Numbered from the stretch's first letter, positions 26,313-34,808 are shown. The stretch: 64,000 bases of DNA from Streptomyces avidinii (GCF_014650695.1 NZ_BMVL01000006.1:372001-436000), one strand, 5' to 3'. Notes: a model not told the origin generated them from the letters alone. Numbers and translations: made by a program.

Positions 26313-26882
26313 CTAGTGGGCGGCGAAGGTCGGGCCGTCGTCGGTGATCCGCAGGTGTACGGGGCGGTCGGCGACCGGAATGGTGCAGCCCTGCTCCGTG
26401 CTGCAGCTCGCGTAACCGAGCAGGACCGTCGCGTCCCCGTTGCCGTCGGCGCGGATGGGCAGGGTGGTGGTGACGGGGCCGTCGGGGTAGACGGGGACCG
26501 GGGCGTCGACGCCGGGCACGCTGATGGTGCGTACGTCGGCGGCGGCCGTCAGCTTCCCGTCGGCCTTGAGGGCGCCGGTGACGGCCACCGCGGTCGGTCG
26601 GCCCACGCCTTCTATCCCGGTGAGGGGCAGTTCGGTGCTGTAGAGGTGGAAGCCCTTCTCCTCGGGGGTGAAGACCGCGGTCAGGGTGCCGTTCGGGGCG
26701 TGCCAGTCGGTCACGGAGAGCGTGACGGTGACCCCGTTCTCGCTGAAGTTGCTCGTGGGCGGCGGCGCGGCGGCGGAGCCCTCGGCGGACTGCTCGCCGC
26801 ATGCCGTGAGCGCGGCCAGGCAGAGGAGGGCGACCGCCGTCCGGGCCTTCCGGGAATGCTTCGTACGCGGGGAGAGGTTCAT
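26313..26882 (-). CDS. DsbD-alpha-like lipoprotein (thiol-disulphide interchange)
   Basis: 189 residues with a lipoprotein signal (ALLCLAALTACG) and a beta-rich domain resembling the N-terminal alpha domain of DsbD: GFHLYSTELP, then a late pair of cysteines in CSTEQGCTIPV, which in DsbD passes electrons to periplasmic partners. Here the domain is a separate protein, downstream of the CcdA-like channel by 98 bases, so the DsbD parts are split over several genes. The stop codon lies in the insertion sequence's target duplication. Confidence 0.75.
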   Translation of the reverse strand: MNLSPRTKHSRKARTAVALLCLAALTACGEQSAEGSAAAPPPTSNFSENGVTVTLSVTDWHAPNGTLTAVFTPEEKGFHLYSTELPLTGIEGVGRPTAVAVTGALKADGKLTAAADVRTISVPGVDAPVPVYPDGPVTTTLPIRADGNGDATVLLGYASCSTEQGCTIPVADRPVHLRITDDGPTFAAH

Positions 26883-26980
26883 CTGCGTCTCTGTGTCTCT
26901 TGTGTCGGGGAGAAGGGGAGAGGAGAAGGGAGAGGGGAGAGGAGGTCAGGCGATTTCCCGGGCTTCGGGGCCCGGCCCGT

Positions 26981-27754
26981 TCACACGGCGGTGGTGAAGT
27001 CCGCGCTCCACAACTGCAGCCGGTACACCAGGTCGTTCCACACGCCGGTGGCCAGCAGAACGCCGACGAGCACGAGCATGCCGCCGCCGATCCGCAGGAC
27101 CCACGCGTAGTGCCGTTTGACCAGGCCGAAGGCGCCCAGGGCCCGCCGGAACGCCAGTGCGGCCAGGACGAAGGGCAGTCCCAGGCCCAGACAGTACGCG
27201 GCCATCAGCAGGGCTCCACGGGCCGCGCTGGCCTCGCTCCAGGCCAGGGCCTGTACGGCGGCAAGCGTCGGACCGATGCACGGGGTCCAGCCGACCGCGA
27301 ACACCGCGCCCAGCAGGGGGGCTCCGGCCAGTCCGAGCACGGGACGCCGGTGGCTGCGGAACTCCCGTTGGGTGAAGCCCGGCAGGAAGCCCATGAAGGA
27401 CAGCCCCATCAGCACGGTGAAGACACCGAGCACCCGGGTGACCACCTCCTGGTGGGCCAGCAGGGTGCGGCCGAAGTAGCCGAACAGGGCCCCGCCGGAG
27501 ACGAGGACCGCCGTGAAGCCGAGGACGAACAGCAGCGCGCCGGCCGCCATCCGGCTGCGGCGCCCACCGCTCGCCTCCGCCAGGTCGGAGACCGACAGGC
27601 TGGTCACGTAGCTGAGGTAGCCCGGAACGAGGGGCAGTACGCACGGTGAGAGGAAGGAGACGAGCCCCGCCAGGAACGCCACCGGGGCGGCGATGGCCAG
27701 GGCCCCGTGAAGGAGAGCCGGGGTGTCGGCGGCGAGCGCCGCGCCCGCCGTCAC
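26981..27754 (-). CDS. ccdA: CcdA/DsbD-type transmembrane thiol transporter
   Basis: 257 residues, six or more hydrophobic helices. The two conserved membrane cysteines are in SFLSPCVLPLVPGYLSYV and VGWTPCIGPTL, the hallmarks of CcdA. It carries reducing equivalents from cytoplasmic thioredoxin across the membrane to extracytoplasmic thioredoxin-like proteins, serving cytochrome c maturation and disulphide repair. The start GTG overlaps the TlpA stop by four bases. Confidence 0.93.
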   Translation of the reverse strand: MTAGAALAADTPALLHGALAIAAPVAFLAGLVSFLSPCVLPLVPGYLSYVTSLSVSDLAEASGGRRSRMAAGALLFVLGFTAVLVSGGALFGYFGRTLLAHQEVVTRVLGVFTVLMGLSFMGFLPGFTQREFRSHRRPVLGLAGAPLLGAVFAVGWTPCIGPTLAAVQALAWSEASAARGALLMAAYCLGLGLPFVLAALAFRRALGAFGLVKRHYAWVLRIGGGMLVLVGVLLATGVWNDLVYRLQLWSADFTTAV

Positions 27755-28386
27755 GGCGCCTCCTCCATCACGTGGGTGAGCAGGGGCCCCAGTTCGTCCT
27801 CGGTGACCGCGCCGCCGATGCTGACGGCGATGCGTCCCTGTCGGTCGATCACGAGGGTCGAGGGGACGGCCTGCGGGTTGAGCAGCGCGGGAGGGAAGCG
27901 GAGCAGGAGCGCACCGGTGGGGTCGTGGAGGCTGGGGAAACCGAGGCCGTGCGCGCGGACGAAGGCGCGCGCCGCCGCGCGGTCCGGGTCGCGGGTGTTG
28001 ATCCCGAGGAACCGGACCCCGGCGTCCCGGGTCTGCCGGTCGAGGCGGTCCAGGTCGTCGGCCTCCGCCCGGCAGGGAGCGCACCAGGACCCCCAGATGT
28101 TGAGGACGACGACATGCCCCCGCAGGCCGGCCGTTCCGAGCGGCTTCCCGTTCAGGTCGTCGCCGGACAGTTCGGGCGCGGCCGGCCGGGCGGCGGGGTC
28201 GATGACCGTGGCCTCGGCCGCGGACCGGACCGCGGTCACCGGCCCGGCCGCCGCCTCGGCCCGGCTGCCGTCGGCGGCGACCGTGCCCAGGGCGGCGAAG
28301 ACGCAGCCGGCCGCCGCCACGGCGAGGCCGGCTCCGGCCAGGGCCGCCGTACGCACCCCGACCCGGCGCGGGCCCCGGACTCTCAC
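27751..28386 (-). CDS. TlpA/ResA-like membrane-anchored thioredoxin
   Basis: 211 residues, GTG start overlapping the upstream gene by four bases. One N-terminal membrane anchor, then a thioredoxin fold of the TlpA/ResA type: GHVVVLNIWGSWCAPCRAE with active-site CAPC, LGINTRD, and the cis-proline region VPSTLVIDRQGRI. It probably accepts electrons from CcdA and reduces apocytochrome or other exported thiols. An alternative is a general envelope disulphide reductase. Confidence 0.92.
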   Translation of the reverse strand: MRVRGPRRVGVRTAALAGAGLAVAAAGCVFAALGTVAADGSRAEAAAGPVTAVRSAAEATVIDPAARPAAPELSGDDLNGKPLGTAGLRGHVVVLNIWGSWCAPCRAEADDLDRLDRQTRDAGVRFLGINTRDPDRAAARAFVRAHGLGFPSLHDPTGALLLRFPPALLNPQAVPSTLVIDRQGRIAVSIGGAVTEDELGPLLTHVMEEAP

Positions 28387-29147
28387 GAGGCCCACTTGCG
28401 CAGGAAGGCGTTGATCCCCTCCGCGGTCAGGGCGGGGTTGCCGGTGGCGTGGGTGTCGGTGCGCACCTTGCCGGACGAGTCGACGACGATCAGGACGGGC
28501 ATCTTGTAGCTGCCGCCCGAGGGGCTGTACTTGCGCAGGAGCGCGGAGTTGGCGGAACTGTTGCCGCCGATGTCGATCTTGACGAGGTGGTACGAGGCTC
28601 CGAGGATCGCTGCCGTCTGCGACTGGGCGAACACCTTGTCTGCGGCCTTGCAGTTGCCGCACCAGTTGGCCCCGAAGTCGAGCAGCACCATCCGGCCGTC
28701 GGCCTTGGCCGCGCTCAGCGCCGCGTCGATCAGCTTCTGCGCGTCGGCCGAACTGTCGTAGCCGGGGCCGGGGATCCGGGCCGGCGCGGGTGCGGCGGAC
28801 GTACGGGCGGGCTTGGGAGCGGCCGAACTGCTGCGGGCCCGGGAGGGGGTCGGCGAGGAGCTGGGCGCCGTACTGGCGGACGCCGACGGCGAGGCCGGGG
28901 CGCTCGGGGAGCCTTCGGTGGATGCGGCGGTGGACGGCGTGGCCGACTCGGAGGCCTGCGCGGACTGTCCGGCCGAGGCCGGCGAGGCGGAACCGACGGT
29001 CTGGGTGGACGACGCCCCGCAGGCGGCGCACAGACCCGCCGCGACCACGGCCGCGGTGACGAGCGGCAGCCGCGCCTTCAGGAACGCGGCGGAGCGGGGC
29101 TGAGCGTGGCGGCCGGTACGGACGGGTCGGAGCATGCGAGAAGTCAT
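28383..29147 (-). CDS. thioredoxin-fold lipoprotein with long Ser/Ala/Pro linker
   Basis: 254 residues from the ATG at 29147. The signal sequence ends in a lipobox-like LCAACG. About 90 residues of Ser/Thr/Ala/Pro linker follow, then a thioredoxin domain with GANWCGNCKAADKVF (active-site CGNC) and the cis-proline motif YKMPVLIVVD. The linker would let the domain reach through the peptidoglycan. First gene of the redox operon; a second thiol acceptor for CcdA is the simplest role. Confidence 0.88.
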   Translation of the reverse strand: MTSRMLRPVRTGRHAQPRSAAFLKARLPLVTAAVVAAGLCAACGASSTQTVGSASPASAGQSAQASESATPSTAASTEGSPSAPASPSASASTAPSSSPTPSRARSSSAAPKPARTSAAPAPARIPGPGYDSSADAQKLIDAALSAAKADGRMVLLDFGANWCGNCKAADKVFAQSQTAAILGASYHLVKIDIGGNSSANSALLRKYSPSGGSYKMPVLIVVDSSGKVRTDTHATGNPALTAEGINAFLRKWAS

Positions 29148-29323
29148 GGCGAAGGCACCCCAAGGCACGGTGAGAGCTACGGGAAGGGCGGCAGGCCCCC
29201 CGATTCGGTGAAGCCGGCGGTCCAGCGGTTCGCCGGGGCGCACTGCCCGGGCGCCGAAGGCCGCTCGGCTGAGGTGAGCATAGGACCGTGCCGGGCCGTC
29301 CGAACCGGCTCGGCGCGATCTTG

Positions 29324-29340
29324 AGGTTCCCCTAAGGAAG
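29324..29340. promoter_or_regulatory. 17-bp motif upstream of the thiol-redox operon
   Basis: AGGTTCCCCTAAGGAAG, partly palindromic around TTCCYYTAAGGAA, lies 177 bases before the first redox gene. A copy with one difference stands before the CAP-domain gene at 31236. Probably a regulator site; which regulator is unknown. Confidence 0.5.
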
Positions 29341-29433
29341 AGCTCACCTTCCGCTTCGCCGGGACCCGTCCGATGAGCGCATACAGGGAGGCAAATCCCC
29401 TGAAGGGGCCGGGGAGGTACCGAGTGGTGCGGA

Positions 29434-29464
29434 CCGGGCGAAGCGGGCACGCCGCTTCGCCCGG
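29434..29464 (-). terminator. hairpin terminator after the gene at 29469
   Basis: A perfect 12-base stem (CCGGGCGAAGCG and complement) with a 7-base loop, four bases past the stop codon of the minus-strand gene at 29469-30035. Confidence 0.75.
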
Positions 29465-29468
29465 CCTG

Positions 29469-30035
29469 TCAGAACGAGGACTCCCGCACGCTCGCCTTGG
29501 CCACCGGGTCGATCGTCGCGGTGATCACCGATCGGTGGTTCGCGCCGCTGAACGTGACCGTCAGGGTGTCGTCGTCGGTCTGTGACGTGGTGGCCTTGAA
29601 GCCGCGGCTGGGGACGGCGGAGATCAGGCACACGCCGCGGCTGCCGTACCGCACCGTGGCCTTGCCGCCCTGCGAGGGGACGGTGTGCAGGCCGGGTCCG
29701 CCGTCCTCGCAGTCGACATCGGGTTTGGGTGCGGTGGTCCGGGCGGCTCCCGAGGGCTTCGCGGACGGGGAGGGGGAAGCCGAGGGGGTCGGCCGGTCGG
29801 TCGCGCTCGGCGAGGCGCTCGGGGACGCGGAGGCGGACGGGGACGGCGTCCCCGGCGAGGGGTCCTGCACCGCCGGCCACGCCGGCGGGGAGTCGAAGAC
29901 CAGGGGGGCGGACCGGGCCACCGGGGGCGTATGGCTGGTGGAGCCGACCACGAACTGGACCGTGGCGAGCACGGCGGTCACGCTGGTGGCCGTGCACGAC
30001 AGCCATATGAACAGGTAGCGCGGAAATCGAGGCAC
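29469..30035 (-). CDS. secreted or membrane-anchored protein of unknown function
   Basis: 188 residues. An uncleaved signal anchor or signal peptide (YLFIWLSCTATSVTAVLATVQFVV) is followed by a Ser/Pro/Ala-rich linker of about 65 residues and a small beta-rich C-terminal domain with two cysteines (VDCEDGG, GVCLISAVP) that probably pair. The domain ends TDDDTLTVTFSGANHRSVITATI. No family recognised; it should act outside the membrane. Confidence 0.72.
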   Translation of the reverse strand: MPRFPRYLFIWLSCTATSVTAVLATVQFVVGSTSHTPPVARSAPLVFDSPPAWPAVQDPSPGTPSPSASASPSASPSATDRPTPSASPSPSAKPSGAARTTAPKPDVDCEDGGPGLHTVPSQGGKATVRYGSRGVCLISAVPSRGFKATTSQTDDDTLTVTFSGANHRSVITATIDPVAKASVRESSF

Positions 30036-30134
30036 GGCCCCATAGTGTCCGACGGGCCGGGCCGGGCGTCACCTCCTCCCCCGCAGGGTCGCGCCTCGGG
30101 GGTGCCACGGGCACCCACACGGGCACAAACACGG

Positions 30135-30169
30135 ACGTCCTCCTGACCCGGGTACGGGTCGGAGGACGT
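30135..30169 (-). terminator. hairpin terminator after the CAP-domain gene
   Basis: A 15-pair stem with one bulged T (ACGTCCTCC-TGACCCG against its complement, loop GGTA), about 120 bases past the stop of the gene at 30287. Confidence 0.65.
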
Positions 30170-30286
30170 GCGCGGCAGGGCGCGGGCGCACCCGCGCGGG
30201 CTCACCCGAGCGGTCGGCGCCGGGCGGGAGGCGCCGGTGTTCGGGGCCGGTGCCGGGTGCCGGGTGCCGGGCGTTCGGCAGGCCGC

Positions 30287-31144
30287 CTACCTCGGCGCCC
30301 CGAAGTTCTGCGTCCACCACGGGCCGCCGTCGCCCTTGTGGACGCCTATGCCGATCTCCCGGAAGTCGCAGTTGAGGATGTTGGCGCGGTGACCGGAGCT
30401 GTTCATCCACGCCTTCATCACCGCGTCGGCGTCCGACTGCCCGCGGGCTATGTTCTCGCCGAGGCGGGACCACGCGTATCCGGCCGCCTCCACGCGGGTG
30501 GTCATGGTGGACCCGTCGGGTCCGGTGTGGGACATGACGCCGCTGCGGGCCATGGTGTCGCTGTACCCGCGCGCCGCGGCGTTCAGCTTGGCGTTCATGG
30601 TCACGGGGCCGCAGCCGGCCGCGGACCGCTCCTTGTTGACCAGGGCGAGGACCGCGGACTCCGAGTCGCCGGAGGAGCTGCCGGAGCCACCGGACGAGCC
30701 GCCGGTGGACCCGCCGGACGAGCCCGAACCGCCGCCGGTGGAGCCTCCGGACGTACGCGGGGGCTTGCTCGCCGGGGTCGACTTGGCCGGGGCGCCCCCC
30801 TCTGCCGCGCTCTTCTCGGGAGCGGCGGACTGCGTGGCGTCGGCGGCGGGCGTCTCGGGCGGCAGGGAGCCCGTCGCGGCCGCGGCGTCGGCGGTGATCT
30901 CGGCACTCGGAGCGGTGGGGTCGGCCGTCCCGGCCGTGCCCCCGGGAGCCGGCGTCCCGGACTTCGACCCGGTGGCGCCGTCGGCCCGCTGGTCCACCTG
31001 GGCGGCACCGTCGGAGTCGGCCACGGCGACGCCGACCGCCACGGCCGCGGCGGCCGCGGTGAGGGACAGCACGATGCGCGTGCGCACCGTCTTCTTCCGC
31101 CGCGCCTCGACGCGGGACGGCGTTCCGGGAGTTCGGCTGCTCAT
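30287..31144 (-). CDS. secreted CAP-superfamily (SCP/PR1-like) protein
   Basis: 285 residues from the ATG at 31144 (GAGGTG ribosome site). A basic N-terminus and signal/anchor helix (VLSLTAAAAAVAVGVAV) are followed by roughly 125 low-complexity residues ending in a Gly/Ser linker. A C-terminal CAP domain comes last: VLALVNKERSAAGCGPV, the metal/active-site HTGPDG and GENIARGQ motifs, and WMNSSGHRANILNCDFREIGIGV. The function of bacterial CAP proteins is mostly unknown; cell-wall or lipid binding is usual. Shares an upstream 17-bp motif with the thiol-redox operon. Confidence 0.9.
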   Translation of the reverse strand: MSSRTPGTPSRVEARRKKTVRTRIVLSLTAAAAAVAVGVAVADSDGAAQVDQRADGATGSKSGTPAPGGTAGTADPTAPSAEITADAAAATGSLPPETPAADATQSAAPEKSAAEGGAPAKSTPASKPPRTSGGSTGGGSGSSGGSTGGSSGGSGSSSGDSESAVLALVNKERSAAGCGPVTMNAKLNAAARGYSDTMARSGVMSHTGPDGSTMTTRVEAAGYAWSRLGENIARGQSDADAVMKAWMNSSGHRANILNCDFREIGIGVHKGDGGPWWTQNFGAPR

Positions 31145-31235
31145 GCCTGGTAGCACCTCACAGAGGGAAGGGGGGTGGGGTGTGACCGAGCCTAGGGCGA
31201 TGATCAGTAAAAACAGCCCGTCGAAGGGGTACTTC

Positions 31236-31252
31236 AGGTTCCCTTAAGGAAG
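31236..31252. promoter_or_regulatory. second copy of the 17-bp motif, upstream of the CAP-domain gene
   Basis: AGGTTCCCTTAAGGAAG, differing at one position from the copy at 29324, lies 92 bases before the CAP-domain start. Its core TTCC-TTAA-GGAA is palindromic. Confidence 0.5.
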
Positions 31253-31392
31253 CCCGCAGGGTCGGCGCAGGGACGATACGGGCCATACCGCACCAACGCG
31301 CTTCCGCACGTCCGTCAGGGCGGGCGGCCGGTTGCGCACCGGCGGTCGTGTGATCATGTGCCTCGACAGATCAGCACCTCATGGGGGGGACC

Positions 31393-32109
31393 ATGCGCAC
31401 CCGCACCACCACCGCCACGACCGGTCTCGTGACCGCGTTCACGGCACTGCTCGTCCTCGCCGGCTGCAGCACGCCGGGAGGGGGCCGGCCCGCGGCGGTG
31501 AGTTCCGCGCCTTCCGCTTCCGCGCCCGCACCGAACAGCGGCGCGGCCGGCTTCGAAGGACCCCGGCCTCAGGATCAGAACCTGCTGGCGTGGACCGGGG
31601 ACCCCAATGACGCGGGGCACGTCACCGCCCAGTCCGCGGCGGGGGTCGGCGGCCGGGTCACCCTGGTACGGATCGTCCTGCGGGAGCAGATCACCTGGTC
31701 GAACGTCTGGCTGGGCCTGGCCGGCATCGACCCGAACGCCCAGCTCGCCAACTGCTACCTCGGGGTGTACGACGCCAAGGGCGCCCTCGTCGCGACCACC
31801 GCGGACATCTCGCCGCAGCTGATGACCGACGCGATCGCCAAGCCGTTCGCCCTCGGGAAGCCGTTCACCGCCGCTCCCGGGACGTACTTCATCGCGCTGC
31901 TGCTCAACGGGGCTTGGGCCACCAACGGTCTCACCCTGAAGTCCACGGGCGCCGGCATCTCGGTCAACGCCGGTCTGACGCCGCCGAATCTTCGGTACAG
32001 CACCCTGCTGACCGGTCAGACCTCACTGCCGGCCACCGTGAACCTCGCCGAGCAGTCCACGAGCACCATCAACACCGGCTGGGCCAGCCAGTGGTACGCG
32101 ATTTCCTGA
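31393..32109 (+). CDS. lipoprotein of unknown function
   Basis: 238 residues from the ATG at 31393, where a run of G gives a ribosome site; an ATG four codons earlier lacks one. The lipobox is VLAGCS. After a short Ala/Ser/Pro linker a beta-rich domain follows (VTLVRIVLREQITWSNVWLGLAG, CYLGVYDAKGALVATTADIS, PGTYFIALLLNGAW). It resembles the jelly-roll or receptor-like domains seen in phage tail and secreted proteins, but I cannot name a family. Confidence 0.72.
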   Translation: MRTRTTTATTGLVTAFTALLVLAGCSTPGGGRPAAVSSAPSASAPAPNSGAAGFEGPRPQDQNLLAWTGDPNDAGHVTAQSAAGVGGRVTLVRIVLREQITWSNVWLGLAGIDPNAQLANCYLGVYDAKGALVATTADISPQLMTDAIAKPFALGKPFTAAPGTYFIALLLNGAWATNGLTLKSTGAGISVNAGLTPPNLRYSTLLTGQTSLPATVNLAEQSTSTINTGWASQWYAIS

Positions 32110-32127
32110 TCGGGGCGGTTCCCCCGC

Positions 32128-32823
32128 TCACGCCCGGGTGACCGCACCCTGCACCACTGCGGCGCAGTGGGCGGTATCCGCCGCGTCGTGGCGGTACCAC
32201 GCGGAGTCGACGACCCTGCCGTCGGGCAGCGTGTGCCGGGCGGGGCCGTCGTACGGGACGAAGCCCGCGGCGCTCAGGGCTCCCCGGCAGCGGCGGTTGG
32301 CCGTCTCGGTGCCGGCCCGCACCGACTTCAGGCCGAGGTGCTCGTGTCCGAACCGGGCTGTCGCCGCGACGAGTTCGGCGCCCAGACCCTGGCCGCGGAA
32401 TGCCGGGGCGAGCCAGACGCCGATGGCTCCGCCGTCGAACGGGGTGAGCGAACTCATCCCGGCCACGAGGCCCGTGGCCGGGATGACGGCGAGCAGCCGC
32501 TGCTCCTCGGTCGGGCCGGGGAGCTCCACCGGGCGCATCAACTCCCGGCGCATGGCCCTGGGGAAGGCGCGCAGCCGCTCGGCGCGGTTGCGGTCGTAGA
32601 TGCCGAGGAGGTGGGTGGCGGTCTCGGGGGTGACGAACGTGTCTGCGATCCACCCGAACCAGCGCTGCGCGTCGGGGTCGGCACCCGCCGCTGCGCCGAT
32701 CTCCACGTCCAGGCGGTCGCGTGGGATGTACAGGACCATCCGCGCGGTCCGCATGGCGTGACGGCCGTCGCCGCACCGGACGGGCGCGGGCTGCGGGCCG
32801 CGCGATCCCCTGCGCCGGATCAT
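32128..32823 (-). CDS. GNAT-family N-acetyltransferase (RimJ/RimL-like)
   Basis: 231 residues; an ATG at 32754 that removes 23 basic residues is a plausible alternative start. The domain is of the RimL-type: IGVWLAPAFRGQGLGAELVAATARFGHEHLGLKSV with the acetyl-CoA loop RGQGLG, followed by GTETANRRCRGALSAAGF. Substrate unknown; this subclass often acetylates N-terminal amines or small molecules. Confidence 0.85.
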   Translation of the reverse strand: MIRRRGSRGPQPAPVRCGDGRHAMRTARMVLYIPRDRLDVEIGAAAGADPDAQRWFGWIADTFVTPETATHLLGIYDRNRAERLRAFPRAMRRELMRPVELPGPTEEQRLLAVIPATGLVAGMSSLTPFDGGAIGVWLAPAFRGQGLGAELVAATARFGHEHLGLKSVRAGTETANRRCRGALSAAGFVPYDGPARHTLPDGRVVDSAWYRHDAADTAHCAAVVQGAVTRA

Positions 32824-32880
32824 CCGTGTCTCCTCACGCGGGAACTGTATGCGGCCCCCTGCGCAGCCCGCCGCCGGGGG

Positions 32881-33378
32881 TCAGTCCCGGATGGAGACGA
32901 TCTTTCGGGTGGCCGGATCGGCCTGGACGTGGACCTCCGTCGTATCGCTGCCCCACGTCAGCGTGACCGTGGCGCCGGTCCGGCCCGTCCCGCTGCCGGT
33001 GGAGGTGACCTTCCACCGGAGCGGCACGTTCTGTGCGCGGAGCACGCCGTCTGCGTGGTTCTTCTCCTCCCACTCGCGCAGTTCCGCCCGGAGCGGCTCG
33101 GAGAGGTAGAAGGCGCGGAGCCGGTCCGCGGTCGGCCCGTCCCCGTCGTACACGGCGTCGATGTAGGACCCGTAGAAGTCGGCGATCCGGGTGAAGGCGG
33201 CCTCGGGGCTGCCGGAGACGGAGGGAGCCGGTGCGGCAGCCGGGGCGGCGGCGGCCGGTGCCTGCTGCCCCGTCGATCCGTCGGCGGAGGCGCTGGGGAC
33301 GAGGGCGAGGGTGAGGGTGAGTACGGCGGCCGCCGTGAGGGTGAGGGAGGTGGTTCGCTTCGCTGAGTGCTTGGACAT
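32881..33378 (-). CDS. small secreted protein
   Basis: 165 residues. A signal peptide ends VPSASADG; a short Ala/Pro linker follows, then a compact alpha/beta domain (AAFTRIADFYGSYIDAVYDGDGPTADRLRAFYLSEPLRAEL, GATVTLTWGSDTTEVHVQADPATRKIVSIRD, seen in pieces). The layout of helical N-half and beta C-half is like NTF2-type folds. The ribosome site AAGG is well placed. Function unknown. Confidence 0.75.
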   Translation of the reverse strand: MSKHSAKRTTSLTLTAAAVLTLTLALVPSASADGSTGQQAPAAAAPAAAPAPSVSGSPEAAFTRIADFYGSYIDAVYDGDGPTADRLRAFYLSEPLRAELREWEEKNHADGVLRAQNVPLRWKVTSTGSGTGRTGATVTLTWGSDTTEVHVQADPATRKIVSIRD

Positions 33379-33646
33379 CGGCTGGACCTTTCCCCGTGCT
33401 GAGTGGCTGCCTTGACCGACGCGGCCCCGGCCCCGGCCGGTTCGCGGGAATGCGAGAAATGGCCGAAAAGTCACACCTCCGGCTGTATCGGCCCTGCCAG
33501 GGGCGGGGCCGCCCGCCGCTCGGCCCCCCGTACGGCGGCCCGATCGCATCACCCGTCCGGGCGGAGGGCGCTGCGGGGCGGAATGCCTCGGCCCGGGCGG
33601 GGGTTGGTGCCGGAGCGACACTGAACCCCGATGCACTAGAGAGCTC

Positions 33647-34309
33647 ATGAAGATCGGCATCATCGGCGCGGGCAACATCGGCGGCAACCTCACCCGTCGG
33701 CTCACGGCGCTCGGGCACGCGGTCTCCGTGGCCAACTCGCGCGGCCCCGAGACCCTGACCGCTCTGGCCGAGGAGACCGGTGCCACCGCCGTCACGGTGG
33801 CGGAAGCCGCGCGCCGCGCCGAGCTCGTCGTGGTCACGATCCCCTTCAAGAGCGTGCCGGACCTGCCCGCGGGCCTCTTCGACGAGGCCGCCGAGGGCTT
33901 CGTCGTCATCGACACCAACAACTACTACCCGCGCCAGCGCGACGGGCGGATCGCCGCGGTCGAGGACGAGGGCCTCACCGAGAGCCGCTGGACCGAGCGG
34001 CAGCTCGGTCACCCCGTCATCAAGGCCTTCAACGGCACCTACGCGCAGGACATCCTCGACCGGCACCGCCCCGCGGGAGCAGCCGACCGGATGGCGCTGC
34101 CCGTCGCGGGCGACGACACGGCCGCGAAGAAGACGGTCCGCGCCCTCGTCGAGGAACTCGGCTTCGACTCGGTCGACGCGGGCGGCCTCGACGATTCCTG
34201 GCGCCAGCAGCCCGACACCCCCGTCTACGGGCTGCGGGAAGGCGCCGACGCGGTCACGAAGGCCCTCGCGGAGGCATCTCCGGTCCGGCCGGAGGCCTTC
34301 CGCGGCTGA
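33647..34309 (+). CDS. NADP(+)-binding F420-dependent-oxidoreductase-like protein
   Basis: 220 residues. The Rossmann motif GIIGAGNIGGNLTRRL sits at the very N-terminus and is followed by VANSRGPETL, typical of the NADP-oxidoreductase/F420-dependent family. VVVTIPFKSVPDLP, VIDTNNYYPRQRDG and HPVIKAFNGTYA are conserved core segments. These proteins transfer hydride between F420H2 and NADP+ or act as related reductases; whether F420 is bound is not clear from sequence. A strong hairpin follows. Confidence 0.85.
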   Translation: MKIGIIGAGNIGGNLTRRLTALGHAVSVANSRGPETLTALAEETGATAVTVAEAARRAELVVVTIPFKSVPDLPAGLFDEAAEGFVVIDTNNYYPRQRDGRIAAVEDEGLTESRWTERQLGHPVIKAFNGTYAQDILDRHRPAGAADRMALPVAGDDTAAKKTVRALVEELGFDSVDAGGLDDSWRQQPDTPVYGLREGADAVTKALAEASPVRPEAFRG

Positions 34310-34382
34310 CCGTCCTTGCCTTCCGCGACGGACGCCGCCGACCGCGGGAACCGGCGGACGTGACGGACGAACGGCCCGAGCC

Positions 34383-34420
34383 GCGCCCCGGTGCACGGAG
34401 GCCCCGGAGCACCGGGGCGC
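34383..34420 (+). terminator. hairpin terminator
   Basis: A perfect 12-base stem GCGCCCCGGTGC (34383-34394) with its complement at 34409-34420, between the oxidoreductase-like gene and padR. The loop itself contains a smaller hairpin. Confidence 0.72.
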
Positions 34421-34469
34421 GCTCCTTCGGCCCGGCGTCATATGCCGGTGGGTGACCTACCATGCAGGC

Positions 34470-34808
34470 ATGAGTGATCGTGCGATGCAGGAACCGACCC
34501 TCCTCCTCCTCACCGCGCTGGCGGACGAGCCACGCCACGGGTACGCGATCGCCCGCGAGGTGGAGCTGATCTCGGGCGGACGCGTCAAGATGCGCACCGG
34601 CACCCTGTACGGGGCCCTGGAGCGGCTGCTGGGCCAGGGGCTGATCGAGGTCCACGAGGAGCAGATCGTCGACAGCCGGCTGCGCCGCACCTACAGCCTC
34701 ACCGCCGAGGGCCGGCAGAGCCTGGCCGCCGAGGCGCAGCGGATCGCCGCCACCGCACGGGAAGCCGCGCGCCGCCTCGGCGTCTCCGGCGAGACGGCCT
34801 CGGCGTGA
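34470..34808 (+). CDS. PadR-family transcriptional regulator
   Basis: 112 residues, typical of the short PadR class. The winged helix contains LLLLTALADEPRHGYAIAREVE, then GTLYGALERLLGQGLIE and RRTYSLTAEGRQ, with a C-terminal dimerisation helix. It overlaps the following membrane-protein gene by four bases (GTGA), the usual arrangement in which PadR controls an adjacent membrane or transport function. Confidence 0.93.
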   Translation: MSDRAMQEPTLLLLTALADEPRHGYAIAREVELISGGRVKMRTGTLYGALERLLGQGLIEVHEEQIVDSRLRRTYSLTAEGRQSLAAEAQRIAATAREAARRLGVSGETASA

